DNA of 49,840 nt, taken from positions 1-49,840 of the forward strand of contig JAGXQV010000053.1 of the NCBI GenBank assembly GCA_018336195.1, given 5' to 3'. This DNA comes from Sulfuricella sp. (GTDB lineage: Bacteria > Pseudomonadota > Gammaproteobacteria > Burkholderiales > Sulfuricellaceae). Numbering within the stretch: the stretch's first letter is position 1; each line of letters starts with the position of its first letter. The notes under the pieces were generated by a model. The model searched no databases. It was not told the origin of the DNA and saw only the letters and a program-made list of their open reading frames with translations. A program made the position numbers and the translations under genes. Below, piece after piece: positions 1 to 9,265 of the stretch.

Positions 1-309
1 CGTGCCCAGCGCGGAAATCTGGACGACCCGCCGTACCCCGCCCGCCACGCAGGCCCGGAACAGCGCGATGGGCGCCTCGCCATGCACCACGGAAAAACGC
101 TGCGAAGAAGTCTCCGCGATGATGCCGACGCAATTCACCACGGCTTCCACGCCGTCCAAATGAGGCAACCACGCTTGCGGGGTGCGCAGCCTCTCGAAGT
201 CGCCACCGTTTGCGCGGTTCAACTCGCGTACCTGATGTCCCGCCCGTTTCAAGGTATTGGCAATGTGTCGCCCGAGAAACCCGTTGGCCCCGGTCACAAG
301 AATAATCAT
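1..309 (-). CDS. NAD-dependent epimerase/dehydratase family protein (partial)
   Basis: The frame starts at the ATG at 309 and runs off the left edge, so only the first 103 residues are present. The N-terminus reads MIILVTGANGFLGRHIAN, a Rossmann-fold beta strand followed by the TGxxGxxG nucleotide-binding loop typical of atypical short-chain dehydrogenases. The next strand-helix (VVNCVGIIAE) fits the NDUFA9-like/NmrA-like subgroup of NAD(P)-binding epimerase relatives. The catalytic YxxxK region lies outside the window, so substrate and activity cannot be assigned. The gene follows the AraC-type regulator on the same strand after about 98 bases, so it could be read with it or from its own promoter. 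Confidence 0.8.
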   Translation of the reverse strand, partial: MIILVTGANGFLGRHIANTLKRAGHQVRELNRANGGDFERLRTPQAWLPHLDGVEAVVNCVGIIAETSSQRFSVVHGEAPIALFRACVAGGVRRVVQISALGT

Positions 310-407
310 GGTCGTGCTCCTGCTGGAAAGTGTCTCCAGTTTTGCAGCAACGACGGGGGGAATCTTCCTGAAAGATAAAAAAGGAGCGGATTTTTAGCCC
401 GAAAAGA

Positions 408-1415
408 TCATTCGGGAAGGGATATCTTGCGAAATTGGCCGGGCGTCATTCCCGTCACTTCGCGAAATGCGCTGTAGAAATTCGATTGGGAGGAAAAGCC
501 GCAGTTCATTCCGACCGCGAGAACCGCTGCCTGCGGCTCTGCGAGCAACATGATCCGGGCGGCGGCGACCCGCTGCTCGCGAACGTAGCGGGAAAATCCC
601 TTGCCCAATTTCGCATTGACCAACTCGGAAAGCTGGTGGGTGGACAGCCCGAGTCGTTGGGAAACCCCGGTCAGATCGAGATCGGGATTTTCGAACAGGC
701 GCTCCTCGACCATCAAGCGATTGAGCGCTTGCAGCACCGATACGCAATCGACGTTGCCCAACGTTGAGGCGACATAGGTTTCGCTTGCCGCTTCGGTGAT
801 GCTTTCGGGCAATTGCGGCGCGTAAAACAACGCCAAATTGATGAGCAGGAAGGCGCAACCAATTGCGCCGGCGTACAGCGCGAAGAACTGCGTTTCCGCG
901 ATCAGGGGGATTAATAAAACCAGCCCCACCACCGCCAGCGCAATCGCAAATACCCCCGCCAGGAAGCCGAGTTCAAGATGAAAACGGTGACGCTGGGCGC
1001 GCAAGGCGTAAACCTGACGGGCGATGCCGAGCAGATACAGCGCCCCGAGGGAGAAAGCCAGCACCCAAGCCGTCCGTGGCGATAGCCAGGGGGCTGCGAA
1101 AACCGGCAGCAGATGCGCCGCCTGTAACGGCGCGAAGCGCAACTGCGCCAGCATCAAGGGTTGGCAGAACAGGTAAAACAACGGCGCGATGGCGAACAGC
1201 AAGGCTTGATAAGCGCCGCTTTGCACAACGCCAGGCGCCCCCATGAGATAGGCAAAATGCAGGGCCTGAATCCCTCCCAGTCCGGCAACCAGGCTTAATC
1301 CCAGCGCTTGCTCGACCGACTTGTCGAGATAGGTCTCGGAGCGGAAATGCGTCGCCGCCAACACCACCGCGCTGAATACCGAATAGCCACAAAGCAGAAG
1401 GGCAAGCGAACGCAA
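408..1415 (-). CDS. Membrane-anchored AraC-family transcriptional regulator
   Basis: This 335-residue protein has about six or seven hydrophobic segments in its first 200 residues, then a cytoplasmic linker and a C-terminal AraC DNA-binding domain of about 100 residues. The second HTH is clear (CGFSSQSNFYSAFREVTGMTP, quoted in part: GFSSQSNFYSAFRE), and the C-terminal TPGQFRK signature is present. An AraC domain on a multi-span membrane module suggests signal sensing at the membrane. The best start is a TTG at 1415, with an AAGG-type ribosome site upstream. It begins 12 bases after the stop of the second yfaP-like gene on the same strand, so it is probably the last gene of the alpha-2-macroglobulin operon and may control it. 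The ligand and target genes are unknown. Confidence 0.82.
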   Translation of the reverse strand: MRSLALLLCGYSVFSAVVLAATHFRSETYLDKSVEQALGLSLVAGLGGIQALHFAYLMGAPGVVQSGAYQALLFAIAPLFYLFCQPLMLAQLRFAPLQAAHLLPVFAAPWLSPRTAWVLAFSLGALYLLGIARQVYALRAQRHRFHLELGFLAGVFAIALAVVGLVLLIPLIAETQFFALYAGAIGCAFLLINLALFYAPQLPESITEAASETYVASTLGNVDCVSVLQALNRLMVEERLFENPDLDLTGVSQRLGLSTHQLSELVNAKLGKGFSRYVREQRVAAARIMLLAEPQAAVLAVGMNCGFSSQSNFYSAFREVTGMTPGQFRKISLPE

Positions 1416-1427
1416 ACGGATTACCTT

Positions 1428-2228
1428 TCAGAACAGGAAGGATTTCACCAGGGTGAGATCGCCGATCTTGCGCAGCGGGATAACGAAGCTTTCGCGTTTT
1501 TCCTTGGGGGTGTTTTCGTAAAACACCAGGGTCACGCGGGTGGTGATAATCGGCTTCCGGCGCTGAGATTCGTCGAAGTTGTAGCCGCCGGGTCCGTAGT
1601 TGCCCCAATAGTTGACGAAGACGTGGTAGGCGCCGTGATGGGGTGCGACGGTGGTGAACATTTCCGGGCCGGGGCCATCGACGCTGTCGACGTCCAGCCC
1701 GCCGCCGCCGTCGAGTACCGGGTGGGCGAAGAAAGCGTGCTGGCCGTCGGGGGTGATGACGTGCAGGTCGACTTCGGCCTCGGGGGCATCCCACGAGCAG
1801 ACGATGCGCAGTTGCGGGGTGAGGCGGCTGGGGTTGGCTTCATAGAATTGCACGCGCTTGGCGCTTTTTCCGTCGGCGGTTTTGATCTCGACATTGTTGG
1901 AGCCGCTGCCGAATGCGTAGTGGCGCTCATAACGGCCTTCCGGGTCGGTGTTCAGCACCATCGGGTTGCCGTTCACTACCAGCATTGCCCCCCGCTGTTT
2001 GCCGGCGTCGCGGATATGGCCCTGAATCAGGGTGCGGTTGCGCTGCGCGCCACGATTGATCGGCGGGGTCGGATAGGCGACGCGGGTATCGCCGGCATGA
2101 TCGGTCAATCCCGAATAATTCCAGCCGCCGCGTGGGGTGTCGATGGTCGCGGCTGGCTCGGCGCTTGGCGTTGCCGCGAGGGCCGGAAACGCGGCGAGAC
2201 ACAGCAGGACAAGGAGGCGGGTTTTCAT
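1428..2228 (-). CDS. yfaP: DUF2135 (YfaP-like) exported protein, second copy
   Basis: This 266-residue protein starts at the ATG at 2228, because that start gives a clean signal peptide (MKTRLLVLLCLAAFPALAA) and an ATGA overlap with the stop of the upstream copy. A longer upstream extension of the frame is only a shadow of that gene. The C-terminal half contains the DUF2135 signature EVDLHVITPDGQHAFF and a Tyr/Phe-rich beta region (YHVFVNYWGNYG). It is a diverged paralogue of the gene just upstream, sharing the same layout and the closing motif LTLVKSF. In E. coli a single yfaP lies at this end of the yfaATSQP cluster. The protein is expected in the periplasm with the macroglobulin complex. 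Its biochemical role is unknown. Confidence 0.85.
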   Translation of the reverse strand: MKTRLLVLLCLAAFPALAATPSAEPAATIDTPRGGWNYSGLTDHAGDTRVAYPTPPINRGAQRNRTLIQGHIRDAGKQRGAMLVVNGNPMVLNTDPEGRYERHYAFGSGSNNVEIKTADGKSAKRVQFYEANPSRLTPQLRIVCSWDAPEAEVDLHVITPDGQHAFFAHPVLDGGGGLDVDSVDGPGPEMFTTVAPHHGAYHVFVNYWGNYGPGGYNFDESQRRKPIITTRVTLVFYENTPKEKRESFVIPLRKIGDLTLVKSFLF

Positions 2229-2989
2229 GGGTAGTTGAAGGATTTGATTAACGTCAGTTCGCCCGGCTTGCGCATCGGCACCTGGAAGATTTGGCGTTTT
2301 TCCGCAAGCGTGCCTTCCTGGGTGACCACCGCGACCTGCGCGACGGTGAGTTGTTGCGGGTCGGGGCCGCTGCCGTAATAGTTGACGTAAACGTGATACA
2401 CCCCGACCGGCGGCGCGACGCTGGCGTAGATTTCGGGGCCGAATCCGGTGGTGACATCGACATCCAGCGCGCCGCCGTTGGGCGCGACGCGATTGCCATA
2501 GAATACGTGCTGCCCGTCGGGCGAGACCACATGCAGATCGAGGTCGGTGCCGTCGCTGTCCCACGACAGCACTACCCGCAGCCGTGCCTGCGGCTTGCCG
2601 GCATAGGCGTCGTAGAACTGCACTTGGCGGCGTTGCTTGCCGTCCGCGCTACGCACCTCGATGCCGTTGGAACCGGCGCCGAAGGCGTAAGGGCGGGCGA
2701 AGCCGCCGTCCACGCCGAGCGCCAGCGGCATCGCCACGCCATTGACCACCAGCTTGGCGGGGCCTTCCTTCTTGGTGGCACCGATGCGTCCCTTGATGAG
2801 CGCCATCGTACTGTGTCCGGCTGCATTGACCGATGACGCCGGGTAATTCACCTGCTGGCGGAAACCGGCGGCTTCCCCCGCGCTATGGCGCCACCCGCCG
2901 CGCGGCGTGTCGATATCGACTTGTGCGACGGCGGGCTGGAGCGCCGCCATGAGCAGGACGGGAAAAATTAAGCGATAGTGAACGTGCAT
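2225..2989 (-). CDS. yfaP: DUF2135 (YfaP-like) exported protein, first copy
   Basis: This 254-residue protein has a Sec-type signal peptide ending near Ala-Val-Ala-Gln and a C-terminal DUF2135 domain (DLDLHVVSPDGQHVFYG). The DxDLHV motif and the following glycine- and aspartate-rich strands suggest a metal- or carbohydrate-binding beta-sandwich, but this is not shown for the family. It starts 3 bases after the yfaQ stop and overlaps the second copy by four bases, so translational coupling is likely. The Pseudomonas mag operon also encodes periplasmic partners of the macroglobulin MagD, and this protein is expected to play such an accessory role. Confidence 0.85.
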   Translation of the reverse strand: MHVHYRLIFPVLLMAALQPAVAQVDIDTPRGGWRHSAGEAAGFRQQVNYPASSVNAAGHSTMALIKGRIGATKKEGPAKLVVNGVAMPLALGVDGGFARPYAFGAGSNGIEVRSADGKQRRQVQFYDAYAGKPQARLRVVLSWDSDGTDLDLHVVSPDGQHVFYGNRVAPNGGALDVDVTTGFGPEIYASVAPPVGVYHVYVNYYGSGPDPQQLTVAQVAVVTQEGTLAEKRQIFQVPMRKPGELTLIKSFNYP

Positions 2990-2992
2990 GAT

Positions 2993-4660
2993 TCAACCCT
3001 CGATTAAGCGGCGCGCCAAACGCTCGACGTAATCTTCGTCGGCGCCGTGGGGATGGAAGCGTAAGGCCAGGTGCAGATATTCGTGCGCCAGGGTGACCCG
3101 TTCGTCGAGGCTGCGCCAGCCCCGCACGTAGATGCGCAGGCGGCGCTGGTCGGAATAGGGATGGCCGTCGGCGAGCGCGCAGACCTTGGGCGGTGCGTCG
3201 AGCGCTTCGAACCCCGGTTCGCGGCGCAGTTTGGCTTGCCAAGCGGTGGTGGCGCGCGCCAGCCAGGTTTCGGCGGCGTCGAGCCGCGCGCATTCGTTGC
3301 GCCCGCTCAGGGTAGCGAGCGTGGCCTGCGGATAGCTGGCGGCGAGGATGCGCTCGAAATCCCAGCCCTCCGCGGCTCGCGCAACGGCGTCGCGCCAAGC
3401 CAGGCGATTATTGGCGGCGGCTTCCCGGTGATAGCGCACCGTGGCGCCGTTCAACACGATTTCATCGGTGAACCATGCCGCCGCCAGCGCGCCGCTGGAC
3501 GGCGGGTTGGGGCTGACGCGCTGGGTGCGGCTGGAATCGGCGATGCGCCAGCAGCCGCTTTCGAAGCGGGCGTTTTGCACCAAGTAGGTACGTGCCGCAA
3601 TCGCCAATGCGCGTGCGGCTTGGGTTGAATTGGCATGGCCTTCGCGGTCGATCACCCTGGCGATGTAATCGTTGACGCTGAAGCGCCCGCTGATGGTGGG
3701 GGGCGTTTCCGCCAGAGTCATGTCGCCCCGGGCGGTGATGGTGAGCCAGTTGCCGTTGACGAACTGCAAACGGTAACGGCCTTTCAGACTCCCCGGTCGC
3801 GCTTGTGCCGCCTGATCGGCCTGCCACACCGCGCGCAGCGGGTAACGGGCAAAGAAATCGACATCGACGCAACTGGCGTTGTCGCTGCCGCTACCGGCAT
3901 TGCCCCAGCGCGGCTCGGGCAATGCGCCGGCCAATTGCGTGGCCCACGAGGTCAGCGCAGTGCGGCTGGAACCGCGCGCGCCGAACCAGAACGGTGTGCC
4001 GTCCGCCAGCCAGCCGGCTGCCCCGCCGAACGCGCTGCCGTCGGGCTTGTGCCACGAATAGGTCTTGTAGCGGATGGCGCTGCCGAGGCGGGTCCAGGCC
4101 TCGCGGCCATAGCCCGTAACGCCGGTTTCCAGCAACGCGTTGCGGGCTTCGGCGCGGGCCGGCGGGGCGATTTTCGCGAGCGCGGCGAGGAGTTCGTCCA
4201 GTGGCACTTCGGTATCCGGTTGCAGGTGTTTCAGGTTGAGCAGCCAGGGGGCGGTGGTGCGAGCCTGCCAATGCGCTTGCCATTGATTATTGGCGAGTCC
4301 CAGGCGCGCCGGGGAAAAATACGGGGCGCAGGATCGCGCCAGCGCCGCATCGCGCGCCACCTTTTCGCCCGGGTCGCAGCAATAGCGCTCTTCATCGACC
4401 GGCGTCGCGTTTTTTGCGGTGCAGGCGTAAGCAGGCTCTTGCGCGCGAGTCTCGGCCAGATAGGCATACACGAAGAGTTTCCACAGGCTGCCGAGGGGAA
4501 CCTTGCCTCTGGACGAATTGGCAACCCCGGCCAGGGCGCGCACTTCCACCTTGCCGTCGCGCAGCCAGGCCACTGCCGCATCCTCCGCTGCTTGCGCGGT
4601 GGGCAGGGCGGACAGCGCGGCGGTCAGACAGACGGCGTTAGCGAATCTCGATGCTCGCAC
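2993..4660 (-). CDS. yfaQ: DUF2300 protein (YfaQ-like) with SxxK, SpoIID-like and HExxH regions
   Basis: This 555-residue exported protein has a signal peptide cleaved near residue 24. Three regions can be read. Residues 45-250 contain S58-L-W-K61 (SLWKLFVYAYL), a later RSCAPYF (109-115) and RYKTY (197-201), in the order of the SxxK, SxN and KTG motifs of penicillin-binding proteins, with the middle Asn replaced. Residues 325-445 resemble a SpoIID/LytB-type fold (NDYIARVIDREG, then LAIAARTYLVQNA). The C-terminus has H526-E-Y-L-H530, a zincin-type motif, with His and Glu residues downstream. The family has no assigned function, and these similarities are my reading. The gene overlaps the end of yfaS by 23 bases and belongs to the same operon. 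Confidence 0.82.
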   Translation of the reverse strand: MRASRFANAVCLTAALSALPTAQAAEDAAVAWLRDGKVEVRALAGVANSSRGKVPLGSLWKLFVYAYLAETRAQEPAYACTAKNATPVDEERYCCDPGEKVARDAALARSCAPYFSPARLGLANNQWQAHWQARTTAPWLLNLKHLQPDTEVPLDELLAALAKIAPPARAEARNALLETGVTGYGREAWTRLGSAIRYKTYSWHKPDGSAFGGAAGWLADGTPFWFGARGSSRTALTSWATQLAGALPEPRWGNAGSGSDNASCVDVDFFARYPLRAVWQADQAAQARPGSLKGRYRLQFVNGNWLTITARGDMTLAETPPTISGRFSVNDYIARVIDREGHANSTQAARALAIAARTYLVQNARFESGCWRIADSSRTQRVSPNPPSSGALAAAWFTDEIVLNGATVRYHREAAANNRLAWRDAVARAAEGWDFERILAASYPQATLATLSGRNECARLDAAETWLARATTAWQAKLRREPGFEALDAPPKVCALADGHPYSDQRRLRIYVRGWRSLDERVTLAHEYLHLALRFHPHGADEDYVERLARRLIEG

Positions 4661-7600
4661 GGGGTTTCCCCTCGAAGGCTTTTTGCTCGGGCTGATACAT
4701 GCGGTAATAACGCGCCGGCGGTAGCATGAATTTGCCGGTCTGCGCCGCGCGCAGCAAATGGCGGATCACCAGGGTGCCGTCCAGCGTATCGACCGGCACC
4801 GCGTAACCGCGCGGGGTTTGCTCGTAGCGCGCCTGTTCCAGCGCCTCGGCGGGTTTGCCGCCGGGGTATTGCAGGTTGATGCCCCAGGTCGCGCGATCCG
4901 CCGTGCTGCCCGGCGGTAGCGCCACTTCGACGATGCCGAAGCGTAGCGGCGCACCGGCATTGTGCTTCAAGACGATTTCGTCAAGATAGACTTCATCGGT
5001 CTTGAGCACCGCGTCGGCGGGCAATGGTTTCAGGGCGTAGGTTGTGGTAACGCTATTGGCTTCGGGGGCGGCGGCATCGCCGCGCTTTTTCGGATCGTTT
5101 GCCGCTGTTTCACTTTTCACCAGGCGGTAGATGCGGCGTTCCACTTGCACCGGCAGGCTGGTGGTTTCCGCTTCGCGGCTGTCGAATTGCGCTACCGCCG
5201 TCGTGCCCGGCGCAGGCGAGGTCGCCAGTTTGATGGTGGTCGGCAGCGCCGTCGCCGCAGGCCAGCGGAACACCCGTTGGCCGGTCGCGGTTTCGACCGC
5301 TTGCCACGGCGCGCCAGGTTCGATGCGCGCAATCGAACCGCGCAACAGCGCATTGGGTGTGCCGTTCAGGGCGCGGTAGGTCCACAGCAGCGTCAGGGCG
5401 CGGTCGATGGTGGGCGCTTCAGCACGCACCGTTTCGAGCACGTTGCCGGCATCGGCTGCCGGGCGTTTGCCGGTCAGCAGCAGCAAGGCTTCGGCCAGCG
5501 GCAGTCCGGCCTGATGCACCCGTTGGGCGGCGGGTTTCTGCGCCGCCACGACGTTCGGCGCCAGCTTGCCGTTGGTCTGTTGCACCACGTAGGCGGCCAG
5601 CAAGGTGCTCATCGCGCTGTGCAACTCGCTCTGGTCTTGTGCCAGCATCATGCTGGAGAGGGGCGAGAGCCTTGCCGCTTTCGCGTTGGTCGCCGCGCCG
5701 GAAGCCAATTCTTCGGCCAGAGCTTCCGCCAGCGAGCGCACCGGCAAGCCCATTTCCTGCATCCAGTACAGCATCAAGGCGCGATGCCAGGCCGAGCGTT
5801 GCACGCCTTTGTGGCGGTAGACCTCCAGCAGCCGGTCGAAATGGCCGGGTGGCAAGGCGAGCTTGAGGGCACGGCTGGCGTGCCAGTCGGCGTAATAGGC
5901 ATAGGCGGTGAGGAAGGCGTCGGCGTCTTTCTCCGAAGGCGGGCTCCACCAGCCGAACGTCGCCAGCGGCCCGGCCATCTGGGCGAGGCGGAAGCGATGG
6001 CTGTGCAGGCGCTGGGTGAGTTGCGCGGCCAGGCGCTCTTCGTTGGGTAGCAGCGATTGCAGCGCCAGGCTGTAGGGAATCAGGCGGCTCGATGTCTGCT
6101 CGACGCAGCCGTAGGGGTAGTCGATCAGGTCGTCCATCAGGCGGCGGAACTGGGCGGCGGCGCCGTCGGCAAATTGCAGGCGGAGGTTGGCGGCGTCGGC
6201 GGGCAGCTTGAGCGCGGCTTCCTTGCCGGCGAGCGGGATGCTCAGCGAGCGCTGGCTCTGCCATTGCAGCGGCACGATCTTCAGCGGCACCGTCAGGGCA
6301 TCGACGGTCTTGCCGTTGGCCACCAGAGCCAGGTCGATGCGCGCGTCGGTTGCCGTCGCGTTGAGCGGTAGCGCAACGAAATTCGCGCCCGGCTTGAGTT
6401 TGACGTTGTCGCGCCGCTTGAGGCCGGTGCCGCTGGCGCTGAGTTCAACCGTCGCTTCCTGGTTGCCCTGGTTGAAAATGGCGACGCTGGCGTTGGGGGC
6501 ATCTTGCGCGCGCATCCAGTTGGGGCTGGTCCATTTCACGTAGAAATCCTTGTCGGAACGCAGGTAGGAAACATTCTGCCCCACGGTGCCGGACGGCGCG
6601 GTGGCCCGCACCGTGACGCGCCAGCGCGTCAGCGAATCGGGCATGATGAAGGTGACCTTGGCGTGGCCGTCGGCGTCGATCGTGACGTTGGGCTGCCACA
6701 ATGCGGTGTCCTTGTCTTCGCGCCGTGGCCGTTCAAGAATTTTGATGGCGCGCTGGTGGGTCTGGCTGCGCGACGGCAGGGACAGTTGGGACGGCGGCTT
6801 GGCCAGATCGTAGGCGATGAAACTTAAGGAGGCCGAAGTGCGCACGTTGTTGCGGCGCGGGTGATAGAAAAAGTCGAAGATGTCGGGGGCGATCTCCGGT
6901 TGCAGCACATAGATCATTTCATCCACGACGCCGACCGTGAGTTGGCTACCGGCAGCCGCCTTGGCGCCGATCAGCGCGGTCAAATCCAGGGTCACCTTGT
7001 CGCCCGGCGCGTAGACGGCCTTGTCGGCACGCACGGTGACGTCGATGCGTGGCTGCTCGACTTTCAGGCCGAGATTCTGGAAGACGTATTCGCCGCCTTT
7101 GACGTAGACTACCGAGAAGGTAATGTTGGGGCCGTAGTCATCCTTCACCGGGATTTCGACGCGCCACTGCAAGGGCGACAGGCGTTTGGCGCGCACCCAG
7201 CCGACGGCGCCGGCCATCAGCGAGGTCTTTTCGACCTTGTCGCGCTCCAGCGTGAACAAGGCCTGCTCGACCTGTTGCGGGAAAGTGATCAGCGCGCTCG
7301 CGGTTTCGCCCGGCTTGTAGCTGCTCTTGTCGAACACCATTTCGATCGACCCTTGCGGCGCGGCGACGCCGGCGCCGCTGACGTAATGTGTGGCGGCGCC
7401 GACCAGGTTGCCGGCAGCATCGCGCAAGGACACGGTGTAGGTGCCTGGCTCGGCGAAAGTCAGCGAGAGCTTGTCGGTGCTGGTCAACTTGCCGCTTTCC
7501 CGGCGGCGATTTTCGAGGCGCACCCAGTCCCAGGTGGTGGGCGTCGAGAGGGTGGAGTTGACGCCGGGATTGCTCAACAATTGGAAAGCGAAGTCCACGC

Positions 7601-9254
7601 TTTCGCCGACGGCGGAAAACGCCCGCTCGCTTTTCAGTGCATAGGTGCCGGCGCCGCGCTCGATCAAAATCTCTCTGGTGACGCGCACCCGGTAGGCGGC
7701 GCCGTCGGTCGCCAGCACCGACAGCACGTAACGGCTCGGTTCCGTGGCGGCTGGCAGCGCGAAGTTCGCCATGCCTTTCGCGTCGGTGGTCAGCGTCGCG
7801 CTGGTCAATTGCAGCGGAAATTGCCCGGCGTAACCCAGATCACCTTCGATCATGGTCAGGCGCTGGGCGCGCACCGTCAGTTCCGCCTTGGCGTTGGTCA
7901 CCGGTTTGCCGTCCGGGTAGAAAAGTTGCAGCTTGCCCTTGATCTCTTCGTTTGTCTTGAAGTCGCGCTTCTCGGGCAGCACCTTTATTTCGAAATGCGG
8001 CTTCTGGTATTCCGCCACCCGGAACGCCGCGCCGTAGGCGTTGCCCTGGTATTCGAAGCGCAATCCGTAGCCGCCGGCCACGGCATTGTCGGGCAGTTGA
8101 AAGCTGGTGTCGCCGCCGGTTTGCGCGGTCAGTTGCAGGGTTTGTCCGGCGATCGGGAAACCGTTGGCGTCGAAGACCTGCAACTTCAGTTCACCCGCAG
8201 TGATCGGCGTGGATTCGCGGGCCGTCTGGAAAGTGCGCCCGAGGAATTTGACGAATACCGTCTCGCCGGGGCGATACAAGGGGCGGTCGGTGACCGCGTA
8301 GAGCTTGGTGTTGTAGATCTCGCTGTCGTAGTAATAGTTTTCCGCGACATACACGCCGCCTTGCGGGTCTTCGCCGTAGACGTAGGTTTTTTCCGGCGCG
8401 CTACGCTGGAAGGTCACCACGCCGCGCTTGTCCGTGTCGCCCGTGGCCAGCACGCCGACGCCGTCGCTCCACACGGTCTTGGCAGCGGCGACCGGCTTGC
8501 CGTTGCGGCGATCCGCTACCCACACCAGCATCTGTTTGCTGGATACCTTGGTGACCGCGATCGAATCGGAGACGAATACCAGGGTCGTGGCGCGATGGTC
8601 GCCGACCATCGCCTCGACCAGGTACAAGCCGGGTTCCTTCTTGCCCAGCGGGATCAGCACGTTGCCTTGCGGCGATTGGATGAAGTCGCTGCTGCTGCCC
8701 GCCAGTTTCACGCCTTCGGGCGGTTGGATCGGCTGGGCGAGGTGCACCGGATAGCGGAAACTGTCGACCAGGGTGTGCGCTTTCAGCGGTCGGTATTGGG
8801 GATTCAGGGATTCCGGGGTGGCGGCCTTGAGCAGCGGGTGCGAGCGTACTTCGGGCGCTTGCGAAGCGACCGCCTGGCGCGCATCGGCGGAAAACAGCTT
8901 GCGCCAGGTCTTGCGCGAGTCGGTCCACCAGGTGTCCCAGACCCGCGCCAGGGCGTTGGACAGCCCCGGACCGGTGAAATCGCCTTCGCTGTCGATGCGG
9001 TGCAAATTCTTTTGCGCCTTGAGAAATGCCAGCGGCTGTTTGACCCGGTAGACGTAGACGTCGACTCCGCCGGATTCGGCGATCGGCCCCATGTTCTGCG
9101 CTTCGAGGCGCACCATCGCGCTATCCGCCGAGCCGTAGGCGGCGTCGCTCAACAGGAAGAACGGGGTGCCTTGCACACCGTCCGCCGAGGAAGGGATTGC
9201 CGCCAGCAGAGTGAACAGCGCGGTCAAGAATGCGAAGAAACGGGAGATCTTCAT
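4638..9254 (-). CDS. yfaS: Bacterial alpha-2-macroglobulin (YfaS/MagD-type)
   Basis: This 1538-residue protein has a Sec signal peptide without a lipobox, so it should be periplasmic rather than a lipoprotein. Many macroglobulin-type beta domains follow, with the typical RPLYRPGETV segment in the N-terminal half. A basic, flexible bait-like stretch lies at about residues 805-845, followed by the conserved DTALWQPNV. The thioester domain has YPYGCVEQTSSRL, with Cys1050 and Gln1053 placed to form an internal thioester, and a C-terminal receptor-like domain ends the protein. Macroglobulins trap proteases after bait cleavage, and bacterial ones are thought to guard the periplasm. The gene sits 11 bases after yfaT and overlaps yfaQ, in E. 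coli yfaATSQP order. Confidence 0.95.
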   Translation of the reverse strand: MKISRFFAFLTALFTLLAAIPSSADGVQGTPFFLLSDAAYGSADSAMVRLEAQNMGPIAESGGVDVYVYRVKQPLAFLKAQKNLHRIDSEGDFTGPGLSNALARVWDTWWTDSRKTWRKLFSADARQAVASQAPEVRSHPLLKAATPESLNPQYRPLKAHTLVDSFRYPVHLAQPIQPPEGVKLAGSSSDFIQSPQGNVLIPLGKKEPGLYLVEAMVGDHRATTLVFVSDSIAVTKVSSKQMLVWVADRRNGKPVAAAKTVWSDGVGVLATGDTDKRGVVTFQRSAPEKTYVYGEDPQGGVYVAENYYYDSEIYNTKLYAVTDRPLYRPGETVFVKFLGRTFQTARESTPITAGELKLQVFDANGFPIAGQTLQLTAQTGGDTSFQLPDNAVAGGYGLRFEYQGNAYGAAFRVAEYQKPHFEIKVLPEKRDFKTNEEIKGKLQLFYPDGKPVTNAKAELTVRAQRLTMIEGDLGYAGQFPLQLTSATLTTDAKGMANFALPAATEPSRYVLSVLATDGAAYRVRVTREILIERGAGTYALKSERAFSAVGESVDFAFQLLSNPGVNSTLSTPTTWDWVRLENRRRESGKLTSTDKLSLTFAEPGTYTVSLRDAAGNLVGAATHYVSGAGVAAPQGSIEMVFDKSSYKPGETASALITFPQQVEQALFTLERDKVEKTSLMAGAVGWVRAKRLSPLQWRVEIPVKDDYGPNITFSVVYVKGGEYVFQNLGLKVEQPRIDVTVRADKAVYAPGDKVTLDLTALIGAKAAAGSQLTVGVVDEMIYVLQPEIAPDIFDFFYHPRRNNVRTSASLSFIAYDLAKPPSQLSLPSRSQTHQRAIKILERPRREDKDTALWQPNVTIDADGHAKVTFIMPDSLTRWRVTVRATAPSGTVGQNVSYLRSDKDFYVKWTSPNWMRAQDAPNASVAIFNQGNQEATVELSASGTGLKRRDNVKLKPGANFVALPLNATATDARIDLALVANGKTVDALTVPLKIVPLQWQSQRSLSIPLAGKEAALKLPADAANLRLQFADGAAAQFRRLMDDLIDYPYGCVEQTSSRLIPYSLALQSLLPNEERLAAQLTQRLHSHRFRLAQMAGPLATFGWWSPPSEKDADAFLTAYAYYADWHASRALKLALPPGHFDRLLEVYRHKGVQRSAWHRALMLYWMQEMGLPVRSLAEALAEELASGAATNAKAARLSPLSSMMLAQDQSELHSAMSTLLAAYVVQQTNGKLAPNVVAAQKPAAQRVHQAGLPLAEALLLLTGKRPAADAGNVLETVRAEAPTIDRALTLLWTYRALNGTPNALLRGSIARIEPGAPWQAVETATGQRVFRWPAATALPTTIKLATSPAPGTTAVAQFDSREAETTSLPVQVERRIYRLVKSETAANDPKKRGDAAAPEANSVTTTYALKPLPADAVLKTDEVYLDEIVLKHNAGAPLRFGIVEVALPPGSTADRATWGINLQYPGGKPAEALEQARYEQTPRGYAVPVDTLDGTLVIRHLLRAAQTGKFMLPPARYYRMYQPEQKAFEGKPRASIEIR

Positions 9255-9265
9255 GGGGGTTCTCT

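Noticed and set aside
1428..2564. A longer version of the second YfaP protein starting at 2564
   Set aside because: The extra 112 residues are an off-frame copy of the upstream yfaP gene and precede a proper signal peptide.
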